Shown here: in pieces, positions 33,157 to 41,401 of the stretch | How the letters are laid out: the number at the start of each line of letters is the position of its first letter | Position numbering within the stretch: the stretch's first letter is position 1 | NCBI RefSeq assembly: GCF_004340525.1 | Contig: NZ_SLWX01000001.1 | Location: 1-64,000 of the forward strand | Source of the DNA: Chromatocurvus halotolerans | GTDB lineage: Bacteria; Pseudomonadota; Gammaproteobacteria; Pseudomonadales; Halieaceae | Length of the DNA stretch: 64,000 nt | Direction of reading: 5' to 3' | Position numbers and translations under genes: made by a program | The notes under the pieces: model-generated | Told to the model about the DNA's origin: nothing | Database searches by the model: none | The model's input: only the letters and a program-made list of their open reading frames with translations

Positions 33157-34298
33157 CCAGTCCCCAGGTAGCCAGTGTGTCGCGATACCCGGCACACCCA
33201 CAGAGCCGCAATGGCATACCCCAGAACCAGCAACCAGAGTCCCAGCCAGCTCCCGCGGATCTCCGCCAGTCCCGCGCCCATCTGGTACACGCGGACAAAC
33301 ACATCAATGCTGCCGGTCGATGGCAGCAACCTGCCAAGCCAGACCAGCCAGCCCGGCATCGCTTCCGCTGGCCAGGCAAACCCGGCCAGAAACAGCGCGG
33401 GGACGCTGACCAGCATCATCACCTGCAGCGCGGTTTCACGACTGGCAAACAGGCAGCCCAGCAACAGCCCGAGCAGGGTCACTGCGATGAAACCCGGCAG
33501 CACCGCGACCAGAGCGAGGCCTGCGGAGCCAAGATGCGGGAAACCGAAGAGCTCATACACGATGAGCAGATAAAATCCGAACAGCAGGCACTGCAGCGCC
33601 AGATAAACGCACACCTGTGCCGCCATGACCAGCGGAGCAAAATACACGACCCCCTGCTCTCGCCGCCCCACCTGCACCATGCAGATACCGATCAGGAAGG
33701 TCTGCTGCAGGATCAGAATGAGCACCGCCGGCACCACGTAATTGGCATACCCTCCGTCGGGGTTGTAGAGCTCCTGCAGGTCGACCGTGACCGGCATGGC
33801 CAGTGCCGCTGATGCCTGCGGCGAACGTTGATCGCGCGCCAGGAGACGTTGCTCGACGATATCGCGACTGAAAGCCAGACTTGCGCTGGCCGCGGCGTTT
33901 GCCACCTGCGAGTAGAGGACAATGTAGGCTGCGTTGGCGAACACGCCGATATGTGCCGGTTCACCGCGCAGCACACGTCGACCGAAATCATGGGGGATTT
34001 CGATGTAACCGGCCAGCGCCTTGCGCCGGACTGCATCCTGTACCTGCAAAATATCCGGGCTGTTTCGCGTGACCTCAACCTGTTCCGTCGCGTTGATCCA
34101 GCGCACGAGCTCCCGTGAGATGGCACTGCCATCGTGATCGACCACCGCCACGGGCAGACCCGTGGCAACCTGAGCCTGGTAGGGCAAGGGATAGAACAGC
34201 GCATAAAAAATACTGCCACCGATCATTACCAGCACCACCGCGCGATCAGTGAATATCGCCCGCAACTCGCCCCGCGCTGCCTGCAGGAAGCGGCTCAC
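33141..34298 (-). CDS. ABC-2 type export permease, second subunit
   Basis: A 385-residue ABC-2 family membrane protein of the YbhR/YhhJ group. One helix near the N terminus (about 18-38) is followed by a periplasmic domain (about 45-200), then five helices ending near 375. The motif MLVSVPALFLAGFAWP is typical. The start is a GTG at 34298 that overlaps the upstream stop (GTGA), which gives a good N terminus; an earlier ATG at 34400 adds residues lying in the upstream gene. No ATPase is coded next to it. Probably pairs with the permease upstream. Confidence 0.85.
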   Translation of the reverse strand: MSRFLQAARGELRAIFTDRAVVLVMIGGSIFYALFYPLPYQAQVATGLPVAVVDHDGSAISRELVRWINATEQVEVTRNSPDILQVQDAVRRKALAGYIEIPHDFGRRVLRGEPAHIGVFANAAYIVLYSQVANAAASASLAFSRDIVEQRLLARDQRSPQASAALAMPVTVDLQELYNPDGGYANYVVPAVLILILQQTFLIGICMVQVGRREQGVVYFAPLVMAAQVCVYLALQCLLFGFYLLIVYELFGFPHLGSAGLALVAVLPGFIAVTLLGLLLGCLFASRETALQVMMLVSVPALFLAGFAWPAEAMPGWLVWLGRLLPSTGSIDVFVRVYQMGAGLAEIRGSWLGLWLLVLGYAIAALWVCRVSRHTGYLGTGYSQP

Positions 34299-35416
34299 AC
34301 CTGCCCCCAACTCGCTGGATCCGTGAACCAGCGTCGCCAGCGGCGCAGCGTCAACAGCGGCAGCAGCGCGCACAGGAATAAGGCGCCGAGAGAAGCCCAC
34401 GCCGCTGCGCTTGGCGCCGCCATGAGTACCTGTGCTGCCTGTAGGTGAAGAAAGTGCCCCAGCGGCAGTGCCTGCGCCCAGAGCGCTGCGAAACCGTCCA
34501 TGGCCGATGTCGGAAAGGTCATGCCGGAATACGCAAACGCCGGGCTGACCAGAACGCTGGCAACGCTGGTCGCCAGGCGCAGATTGCCGAAAAGGCCGAG
34601 CAGAAAAGCCCCGAGCCCGAAACTGGCGAGGACCAGACCGAGCCAGCCCAGCAGCCAGACACCCTGGCTGCCCTGGAACTCAATACCGAGCAGTCGCAGC
34701 ATCGCCGCCAACACCAGCAGGCCGAATGCGAAGAACCAGATCATGTAGGGCAACAGCTTGCCCAGTAGCGCTGCCGCAAAGCCACCGCCCGCAGCAGCAA
34801 ACCAGGCGCCGGCAGAGCCATTGCGGAGCTCCCGACCGGTAACGTCAATCGCCAGAACCACCATCAACACGTGAAGGACCGCAACCGCCAGTGGCAGGGC
34901 AAGAAAGCGACCGAACTCCAGCCCCGGATTGAACAGCGCATGGCTCTCGACCAGCACCCCTGGCGACACGCCCCGGGCAACGCCGAGTCCGATTGCCACC
35001 GTGGTGACCGCGGTGCGCACCTCACGCAGCACCAGATTACCCGCAGTGAGCGTCTGCCGGTTGTAATACAGCTGCAGCTGGGGCTGCTCGCCGCGTATCG
35101 CGGCGCGCATGAACTCCCGCGGCACGACGATGACTGCATAGACACTGCCCTCGCGAATCCGGGTCGCCGCAGCGGCCAGATCGGGCAGATCAACAACAAG
35201 ACTCATGCCGGGGGTGCTGTCGAGGGCCCGCAGCAGGCGGCGTGACGCGGCACTCTGATCGAAGTCAACAGCGGCGACGGGCAGCCGGTCGGGCACCTGC
35301 TCGCGGAAGATCAACAGCAGCAGACCAGGCAGGATCACCGGCAGCAACAGGGTGAACCACCACAGTCGGGGCGTTGCCGCGAAGCGCGCCCATTCGCGCG
35401 CCAGCAGGCGACTCAC
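34295..35416 (-). CDS. ABC-2 type export permease, first subunit
   Basis: A 373-residue protein with the same layout as the gene downstream: an N-terminal helix (about 19-38), a periplasmic domain and a cluster of helices from about 175 to 360. It includes LVSPAFAYSGMTFPTSAMDG, the counterpart of the ABC-2 signature. Two different permeases plus a HlyD-type adaptor and TolC make a YbhGSR-like envelope exporter for drugs, lipids or polyketides. ATG overlaps the stop of hlyD by ATGA, and its own stop overlaps the next start, so the four genes form one coupled operon. Confidence 0.87.
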   Translation of the reverse strand: MSRLLAREWARFAATPRLWWFTLLLPVILPGLLLLIFREQVPDRLPVAAVDFDQSAASRRLLRALDSTPGMSLVVDLPDLAAAATRIREGSVYAVIVVPREFMRAAIRGEQPQLQLYYNRQTLTAGNLVLREVRTAVTTVAIGLGVARGVSPGVLVESHALFNPGLEFGRFLALPLAVAVLHVLMVVLAIDVTGRELRNGSAGAWFAAAGGGFAAALLGKLLPYMIWFFAFGLLVLAAMLRLLGIEFQGSQGVWLLGWLGLVLASFGLGAFLLGLFGNLRLATSVASVLVSPAFAYSGMTFPTSAMDGFAALWAQALPLGHFLHLQAAQVLMAAPSAAAWASLGALFLCALLPLLTLRRWRRWFTDPASWGQV

Positions 35417-36432
35417 CCCTCGGCCTTGAGATTGCGCTCGTCCACCAGCACGCTCATCCCGGGACGCAGGTCCGGTACCTCCTCCACGGGCCGCGCGCGC
35501 ACTTCAAAGGTGCGCAGGTCAAAGCCTCCCAGGTCGCGTGAAGAACGCCAGGTCGCGAAGTCAGCCATGGGAGCAATGTAATGCACCTCGAACTCGACGC
35601 TACGCATTCCCAGCGCCGGCAGTTGACCGCTGAAGCGGCGACCGGGACGAATTCCGGGCATCAGGTCTTCCCGGAGACTCAGCGTTACCCAGGGCCGGTC
35701 GGTGCGGGTAATGATCAGCAGGGGAAAACCGGGACCTACCACCTCCCCCGGCTCGACCACCCGGGTTGTAATTTCTCCGGCGACGGGCGCGAACTGCTGC
35801 GCCTCGGCCAGAGCACTCTGCACTTCATTCAGGCCGCTCCGGGCCTGCTGCAGCTGGGCCTCGGCGGCGCGCAGTTCCTGGGGACGCACGGCCGACCGGG
35901 CGATTTCATAGGCCTCGCGCGCGGCATCTGCCTGCGATTGCGCCGACTTCGCCTGAGCCACCGCCTCGTCCCGCCGCTGGGTCGGCACCACGCCATCGGC
36001 GTGCAGGCTTTCGATACGGATGCGCGTTTCCACCGCCAGGTCGGCCTGACTTACCGCCGCCTGCCACTGCGCACGCGCGGCGCGAATCTGCTCATCACGG
36101 GCGCCGATGCGCGCCATGTCGACCCTTGCCCCGGCCGCATCGACCTGAGCCTCTACCTGCCCCGCGCGCGCTTCGGCTTCGGGCATGAGCAGCCGCGCGA
36201 GAAGATCACCCTCGCTCACCCGATCGCCCTCATCAACCTCGATGGAGGCCACCCGGCCGCCGATCTTCGCTGACACCCGGACACTGTCGGCTTCGATCTG
36301 GCCCTGCAGAAACGTGGGGCCGGGACGCGTCAGCCAGAGGAGAAGCCCGCCCAGACAGGCGAGGACAATCAAGAACACCAGCACCCAACCGATGATTCGA
36401 AGCCAGCGTCGGGACGTTCGGGATTCAGTCAT
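35413..36432 (-). CDS. HlyD-family membrane fusion (adaptor) protein
   Basis: A 339-residue periplasmic adaptor with one N-terminal membrane helix (about 10-33), a lipoyl half-motif (VRVSAKIGGRVASIEVDEGDRV), a long coiled-coil hairpin rich in Ala, Glu and Gln (about 75-215), the second lipoyl half (GEITTRVVEPGEVVGPG) and a beta-barrel. It would bridge the inner-membrane permeases to TolC. The tip residues of the hairpin are not distinctive enough to predict the TolC partner. It overlaps both neighbours: 8 bases with tolC, 4 bases with the permease. Confidence 0.9.
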   Translation of the reverse strand: MTESRTSRRWLRIIGWVLVFLIVLACLGGLLLWLTRPGPTFLQGQIEADSVRVSAKIGGRVASIEVDEGDRVSEGDLLARLLMPEAEARAGQVEAQVDAAGARVDMARIGARDEQIRAARAQWQAAVSQADLAVETRIRIESLHADGVVPTQRRDEAVAQAKSAQSQADAAREAYEIARSAVRPQELRAAEAQLQQARSGLNEVQSALAEAQQFAPVAGEITTRVVEPGEVVGPGFPLLIITRTDRPWVTLSLREDLMPGIRPGRRFSGQLPALGMRSVEFEVHYIAPMADFATWRSSRDLGGFDLRTFEVRARPVEEVPDLRPGMSVLVDERNLKAEG

Positions 36433-37888
36433 CAGCCAGTTGCTCGATCAGGTCTACCAGTTGTTCTCCGCGCCCGGCCGCCGTATACAGCGCAGCGGCG
36501 GCTACCCAGGCGTCGCGGCGCGCCGCCAGCTCACCCAGCGCCACCCGCGAGCGCGCCAGTTCGGCCTCGATCACATCCATGGATGTCGCAAACCCCTCCT
36601 CGAACGCGCGCTGCTGGGCGCGCAGGCTTTCATCCGTCAGTTCGGCGGTTGCCGACAGCGTCCGGTGGCGGGCCAGTGCCCCGTTCAGCCGATCAATCTG
36701 TTGGTCTACCAGAAGCGCCACGTCGCGGCGGCCGGCCTGCAGTCGCCGGTCGACCTCACTCACCCGCGCTTCCGCCCTCGTGGTTCGTGCCCGGCGCTGG
36801 CCGCCATCGAACAGGGTCCAGCTGGCCTGTACGCCGACCACCCACTCGGGATCCACCAGCGTCAGGTCTTCGGTATAGAGCTCCCGCGAACCAAACAGCG
36901 ACACTACCGGGAGGGATTCACCGCGCGCGGCGCGGACGCCCGCCCGAGCCTGCTCCAGGCGCTGCGCTGCCTCGCGCAGCGCCGGATTGGCATCCTCCGC
37001 CGCCGCCTTCCAGACATCGCGCTCTACCGATGGCGGTGGGGCCGGGATGGGCGTCGCCGTGGTTACCGGCCGATCGCTGGCCAGCAGCGCCGCCAGTGCC
37101 GCCCGGGACAGCGCCAGCTGTTCCTGCGCCACGAGGAGTTCATTTTCCGCCTCGGCCAGAGCGACACTGGCCCGCAGGCGCTCGACCCTTGCAATCTGCC
37201 CCTCGGCCTCAAGACGGCGTGCATTGAACTCGTGGCGACGCAGACTCTCCGCGCTGCGTTTGCGCACCTCCAGTGACTCACTGGCCAGCGCCTGTCCGAA
37301 GAACCGATCCACCAGCGATACCTCAAGCTCCGCGCTCTGGCGGTCCACCGCCGCCTCGCTCGCCGCCAGACCATGGCGCGCCGCGTCCCTGCCCGCCTCG
37401 ATGCGTCCACCCAGGTACACAGGCTGCAGGGCCCGAAGCGACAGATTGACAAAATTGCGATCCTGTATCCGGTATTCGCGCGGCAGTATGCCCCCCGGCA
37501 CATCGACGCCCAGCTGCTGAAACCCGACGGAAATGGCGTCGACCACTCCACCCACATCTGCCTCGAGCGGCGCGTTCAAGTGGCTGTAGCGACTCTTGAG
37601 CTCAATCGTCGGCAAGCCCCGGGCATCGGCCTCGGCGCGCTCTGCACGGCTCTGATCCACCGCCGCACGAGAGGCCTGCAGCGTCTCGTTGACGCTGACG
37701 AGGCGCTGCAGCGCAGCACGAAAATCCAGCGACCGGGTGCCGGGCTCGCTTCCCTGGGCGACCCCGGCACAAACCAGCGCCAACCCGACGAACGCACTTC
37801 GCAACACGGCGTCAGACGACCGGCCGAAAGGCCCGGCGGCCGACTCTGCTTGACAGACCCGAAGCGCTCGCAATCTGGCACAGAGCAC
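36425..37888 (-). CDS. TolC-family outer-membrane efflux protein
   Basis: A protein of up to 487 residues with the repeated TolC pattern: two copies of an outer-membrane-efflux domain (about 55-255 and 290-475) made of long heptad-rich helices and strand pairs. Typical blocks include ALQPVYLGGRIEAGRDAA and ASWTLFDGGQRRARTTRAEA. Signal peptide: the frame from ATG 37888 has an unusual 27-residue lead; a GTG at 37807 (VLRSAFVGLALVCAGVAQG) gives a classic signal, so I think the true start may be there. It is the first gene of the export operon. Confidence 0.87.
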   Translation of the reverse strand: MLCARLRALRVCQAESAAGPFGRSSDAVLRSAFVGLALVCAGVAQGSEPGTRSLDFRAALQRLVSVNETLQASRAAVDQSRAERAEADARGLPTIELKSRYSHLNAPLEADVGGVVDAISVGFQQLGVDVPGGILPREYRIQDRNFVNLSLRALQPVYLGGRIEAGRDAARHGLAASEAAVDRQSAELEVSLVDRFFGQALASESLEVRKRSAESLRRHEFNARRLEAEGQIARVERLRASVALAEAENELLVAQEQLALSRAALAALLASDRPVTTATPIPAPPPSVERDVWKAAAEDANPALREAAQRLEQARAGVRAARGESLPVVSLFGSRELYTEDLTLVDPEWVVGVQASWTLFDGGQRRARTTRAEARVSEVDRRLQAGRRDVALLVDQQIDRLNGALARHRTLSATAELTDESLRAQQRAFEEGFATSMDVIEAELARSRVALGELAARRDAWVAAAALYTAAGRGEQLVDLIEQLADD

Positions 37889-38188
37889 GGCTCAGGAATC
37901 CTGGTGACATGATTAACTCCTGCGGGATCCGGAACATCGGCGAAGACATCACAATAACGGCCTTGGCACGGCAAGGCTACAACAGTGCGAACCACTTGCC
38001 TATCACCCTATTGCGCCCACGAGCCAGACCAGAAAGACAGTGCAGACAACGCGCTTCCGCGAGCTCGGGCGCTTGCAGTATGATGCCCCGCCAAACGCGC
38101 TCCCGGCAGCAAAACCTGACAGCGACTCTGCCGGGCCTGGGTAAACCCCGATCACCAGGCCGACCTTCACCAGCCACCAGGATTCACC
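37889..38188. other. Intergenic region between divergent tolC and DMT genes
   Basis: About 300 bases that should hold the promoters of both genes. I see no convincing hexamer pairs, tandem repeats or small genes. A purine/pyrimidine-neutral mix with moderate AT around 37,940-38,010 is the likeliest promoter zone. Confidence 0.35.
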
Positions 38189-39076
38189 ATGTCATCCGCG
38201 GATACCCTGCGCCTTCTGCTTCTTTCCTCGCTCTGGGGGTTCTCCTTCATCTTCATGCGTGTCGCTGTCCCGGAGTTCGGCCCGGTAAGCCTGATTCTCC
38301 TGCGCATGTCGGTCGGCGCGCTATTGCTGATGCCGCTGCTGGCGAACCGCACCCATTGTCGCCTGATGCGTGAAAACCTGGGACCGCTGGTCATTCTGGG
38401 GATCACCACCACCGCGCTTCCCTACACCCTTCTGGCGCTGGCGACGGTTCGTCTGGATGCTGGCTTCACGTCCCTGATCAATGCTGCCACGCCCATTGCC
38501 ACCGCGTTGATCGGTGCAGCTTTTTTCGCCACACCGATTCTGCGCCAGCAGGTAATCGGGCTGACCCTGGCACTGGCCGGTGTGGCAGTTCTGTCGGCGG
38601 GACGGCTGGATTTCAGCGCAGGCGGTGACGGCTGGTTCATTGTTGCGGCGCTGGCGGCCACTGTTAGTTACGGCATTGGCGGAAATTACTCGCGAACACG
38701 CCTATCCCATCTGCCAAGCCCGGTGCTCGCGGCCGGTGCCTGTGCGGTGGCCGCCGTGGTGCTGGTGGTGCCCGGCGTACTGCTCTGGCCGCAAACACCA
38801 ATCAGCCATCTTGCCTGGGCTTCCGCTCTGGGTCTGGCGGCACTGAGTACCGCCGCGGCACTGCTGCTGTACTTCCGGCTGATCGCCAGCGCCGGGGCCA
38901 CTGCGACATCCACCGTGACCATGCTGGTCCCTGTCAGCGCGCTTGCCTGGGGTGTGCTGCTACTGGAGGAGACCATTACCCTGCAGGTCATGACCGGTAT
39001 GGTGGTCACCCTGGTCGGCACGGCGATCGCCACTGGTGTTTTGCAGCTTAGACGCCGACGCACCCTCACCAAGTGA
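38189..39076 (+). CDS. DMT-superfamily (EamA) exporter
   Basis: A 295-residue inner-membrane protein with ten predicted helices in two EamA halves (about 5-140 and 150-285). Typical blocks are LLLSSLWGFSFIFMRVAVPEFGPV at the start and, in the second half, STVTMLVPVSALAWGVLLLEET. EamA proteins export amino acids or other small metabolites; substrate unknown. It stands alone and converges on the DUF427 gene with a 51-base gap. ATG 38189 is followed at once by the first helix. Confidence 0.88.
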   Translation: MSSADTLRLLLLSSLWGFSFIFMRVAVPEFGPVSLILLRMSVGALLLMPLLANRTHCRLMRENLGPLVILGITTTALPYTLLALATVRLDAGFTSLINAATPIATALIGAAFFATPILRQQVIGLTLALAGVAVLSAGRLDFSAGGDGWFIVAALAATVSYGIGGNYSRTRLSHLPSPVLAAGACAVAAVVLVVPGVLLWPQTPISHLAWASALGLAALSTAAALLLYFRLIASAGATATSTVTMLVPVSALAWGVLLLEETITLQVMTGMVVTLVGTAIATGVLQLRRRRTLTK

Positions 39077-39127
39077 AAGCTGGCCAGTGACTGTCAGGCG
39101 TCAGCGATATTTCAGCTGCGCCGTGTC

Positions 39128-39640
39128 CTACCAGTGACCCGTTCCGGGTGCCCCCTTGAACGGACCCGCGACACGATCGGTAATCCAGCCCCCGTAAAAC
39201 GACCCCGGCTGTGGGCGCACGCGCTCGCCGTCGACAAAGCAATCAACTCTAGCGGGGTAGAACGACACGTGTTCATGCAATGCGGCAAAGCGTTCACTCG
39301 GATCCGCATACTGCCAGGCCACCGGTCCGGCGCCCGGCTGGCTTGCCAGCGCAAAGTAACTTGCACGGCCCTTCCACTCGCAGAAACTGCTGTGCTCCGT
39401 GGCGACCAGCAGTCGCCAGTCGACATCAGCCGCCGGAATGTAGTACGTCGGGGGACTTGCTGTTTCCAGCACGCGTAACGCCGAGCGGCTGCTGGCGATA
39501 GGGATATAGTTGACGCTCGCGTCCACCAGCTCATCGCTGGTGACCAGGGCCGGTGGACGCGGATAATCCCAGACGGATTCCTGTCCTGGTCCCGGGGTGT
39601 CGGCGAAGTCGGGGCGTTCCTGTCCGGTATGTTTCCACAT
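39128..39640 (-). CDS. DUF427-family protein
   Basis: A 170-residue cytoplasmic protein with the DUF427 domain (about 50-145). Signature pieces are LETASPPTYYIPAADVDW, SFCEWKGRASYF, VAWQYADPS, HVSFYPARVDCFVDGERV and the C-terminal YGGWIT. The fold is a compact beta-rich dimer, function unresolved. The N-terminal 35 residues are Pro-rich and probably extended. No partner gene adjoins. Confidence 0.87.
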   Translation of the reverse strand: MWKHTGQERPDFADTPGPGQESVWDYPRPPALVTSDELVDASVNYIPIASSRSALRVLETASPPTYYIPAADVDWRLLVATEHSSFCEWKGRASYFALASQPGAGPVAWQYADPSERFAALHEHVSFYPARVDCFVDGERVRPQPGSFYGGWITDRVAGPFKGAPGTGHW

Positions 39641-39811
39641 GTCGTAACATTAGCGCCAAAGTCGGCGCGGGCCAAGCCTGCAGAAAAAAGCGTCGCAGGC
39701 CCGCCTCCCGGTCACCGGTCGCTCATGGGCGTTCCCGGCGTTATTCTGTCACGTCGACGCACCGGGCATCCCTCCGGACTTGCCGTTTTCGAGAACTGAA
39801 GGAAACCGCCC

Positions 39812-41401
39812 ATGCAAACGCCGCTGATTGATGCTCTGCGCCGGCCTGACCGCTACCCGCACGGGGTCGACCGTGTTGAGCTGGTGGAAACCCATATTTC
39901 CTGGGTGCTGCTTGCCGGCGACCGGGTTTACAAGCTGAAGAAGCCGCTCGATCTGGGTTTCCTCGATTTCTCCACCCTCGAAAAGCGCCGGTTTTTCTGC
40001 GAGGAGGAAGTTCGCCTTAACCGGCGCACCGCACCTGACCTGTATCTGGACGTGGTCGCGATTCGCGGCACGGCAGACAATCCGGCTTTCGAGGGACCCG
40101 GCGATATCATCGAGTATGCCGTGAAAATGCGTCGCTTCGACGCCGATGCAGGCTTTGATCGTCTGCTTTTTCAGCAGCGGCTGCAGCGTGAGCACATTAT
40201 CGGCCTCGGCAACAGACTGGCCGACCTGCATCGCATTGCCGACATCGCAGAACCGGACAGTGACTTCGGCACCGTCCGCGCCACTGTCGAGCCCATCCGC
40301 GACAATTTCAGCGACCTGGCTGACACACTCAAGGACGCGCCGGTGGCTGCCGGGCTGGCCGCGCTACAGGCGTGGACGGAGGCTGAAGTCGCGAGACTCA
40401 CATCCTTCATGATGGAGCGACACCGCAGCGGATTCATTCGCGAGTGTCACGGGGATGCGCACCTTGGCAATGTCGCGTTGATCAACGGGGAGGTGACGCT
40501 GTTTGACTGCGTGGAATTCAGCAGCGAATTGCGCTGGATCGATCCCATGTCAGACGTCGCCTTCACCGTGATGGACCTGCACCGGCGAGGTGAAGCCGGT
40601 TTCGCCTGGCTGCTGCTCGATCAATACCTGGCCGCAACCGGCGACTACCGGGGCCTGCTGCTGCTGCCGCTGTACATGGTTCACCGCGCACTGGTGCGCG
40701 CCAAGGTCACCGCACTGCGCCTGGAGGACCCCGACGCGGATCCTGATGCCCTGCTCGATGACGTGGGCCATTATCTCGAGCTCGCCAGCAACATCAGCCG
40801 GCAGAAGCGACCCGCGATCATTATCACCATGGGCCTGTCCGGAAGCGGTAAATCGTGGCTCGCCGGGCAGCTCGTGGAGCGTGTCGGCCTGGTGCGACTG
40901 CGCTCGGATGTAGAACGGAAACGCCTGCACGGGGTGAGCCAGAACGACCGCAGTGACTCCGCTATCGACAGCGATCTGTACGCGAGTGAGGCCACCGCGC
41001 GCACCTACCGTTACCTCGCCGACCTGGCGCTATCCCTGATTGATGCGGGAATGCCGTGTCTGATTGATGCGGCCTGTCTCAGGCGCTGGCAACGCGGGGT
41101 CTTCAGAGAGCTGGCCACAGAGGCCGGTGTTCCCTTCGGGATTCTGCACTGCCATGCCGACAGCGCGGAACTGGAGCAACGACTCCTGGCCCGCGAGGCC
41201 GAGGGAAAGGATCCGTCGGAGGCCGGGCTCGCCGTCCTTGAGCATCAGCAGCAGACTGCCGAGCCACTCAGTGCACAGGAGCTGTCTGAGGCATTGCTGA
41301 TCAGCACCGGCAACGATACCGGCGGCGACAGCGTGACGCGCGCCGCCGGGTGGATCCGGCAATTAACGCTCGATGGTGTAAGTCACATCGCCGCCACTTG
41401 A
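39812..41401 (+). CDS. Aminoglycoside-phosphotransferase-like/P-loop kinase fusion protein
   Basis: A 529-residue two-domain protein. Residues about 1-325 are an APH-like kinase fold with catalytic HGDAHLGN and the metal-binding FDCVEF. The rest is an AAA-type P-loop domain with Walker A GLSGSGKSW near residue 337 and, further on, DAACLRRW and an arginine-rich lid. The fusion is widespread in proteobacteria and is often annotated as a bifunctional aminoglycoside phosphotransferase, but there is no good evidence for antibiotic resistance; a metabolite or protein kinase role is as likely. Its last 39 bases overlap convergent tamB. Confidence 0.87.
   Translation: MQTPLIDALRRPDRYPHGVDRVELVETHISWVLLAGDRVYKLKKPLDLGFLDFSTLEKRRFFCEEEVRLNRRTAPDLYLDVVAIRGTADNPAFEGPGDIIEYAVKMRRFDADAGFDRLLFQQRLQREHIIGLGNRLADLHRIADIAEPDSDFGTVRATVEPIRDNFSDLADTLKDAPVAAGLAALQAWTEAEVARLTSFMMERHRSGFIRECHGDAHLGNVALINGEVTLFDCVEFSSELRWIDPMSDVAFTVMDLHRRGEAGFAWLLLDQYLAATGDYRGLLLLPLYMVHRALVRAKVTALRLEDPDADPDALLDDVGHYLELASNISRQKRPAIIITMGLSGSGKSWLAGQLVERVGLVRLRSDVERKRLHGVSQNDRSDSAIDSDLYASEATARTYRYLADLALSLIDAGMPCLIDAACLRRWQRGVFRELATEAGVPFGILHCHADSAELEQRLLAREAEGKDPSEAGLAVLEHQQQTAEPLSAQELSEALLISTGNDTGGDSVTRAAGWIRQLTLDGVSHIAAT

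Noticed and set aside
39812-41401. Aminoglycoside resistance gene
   Set aside because: The N-terminal part has the kinase fold of aminoglycoside phosphotransferases but the fusion with a P-loop domain is a widespread housekeeping-type arrangement with no shown resistance; naming it a resistance gene would over-reach.
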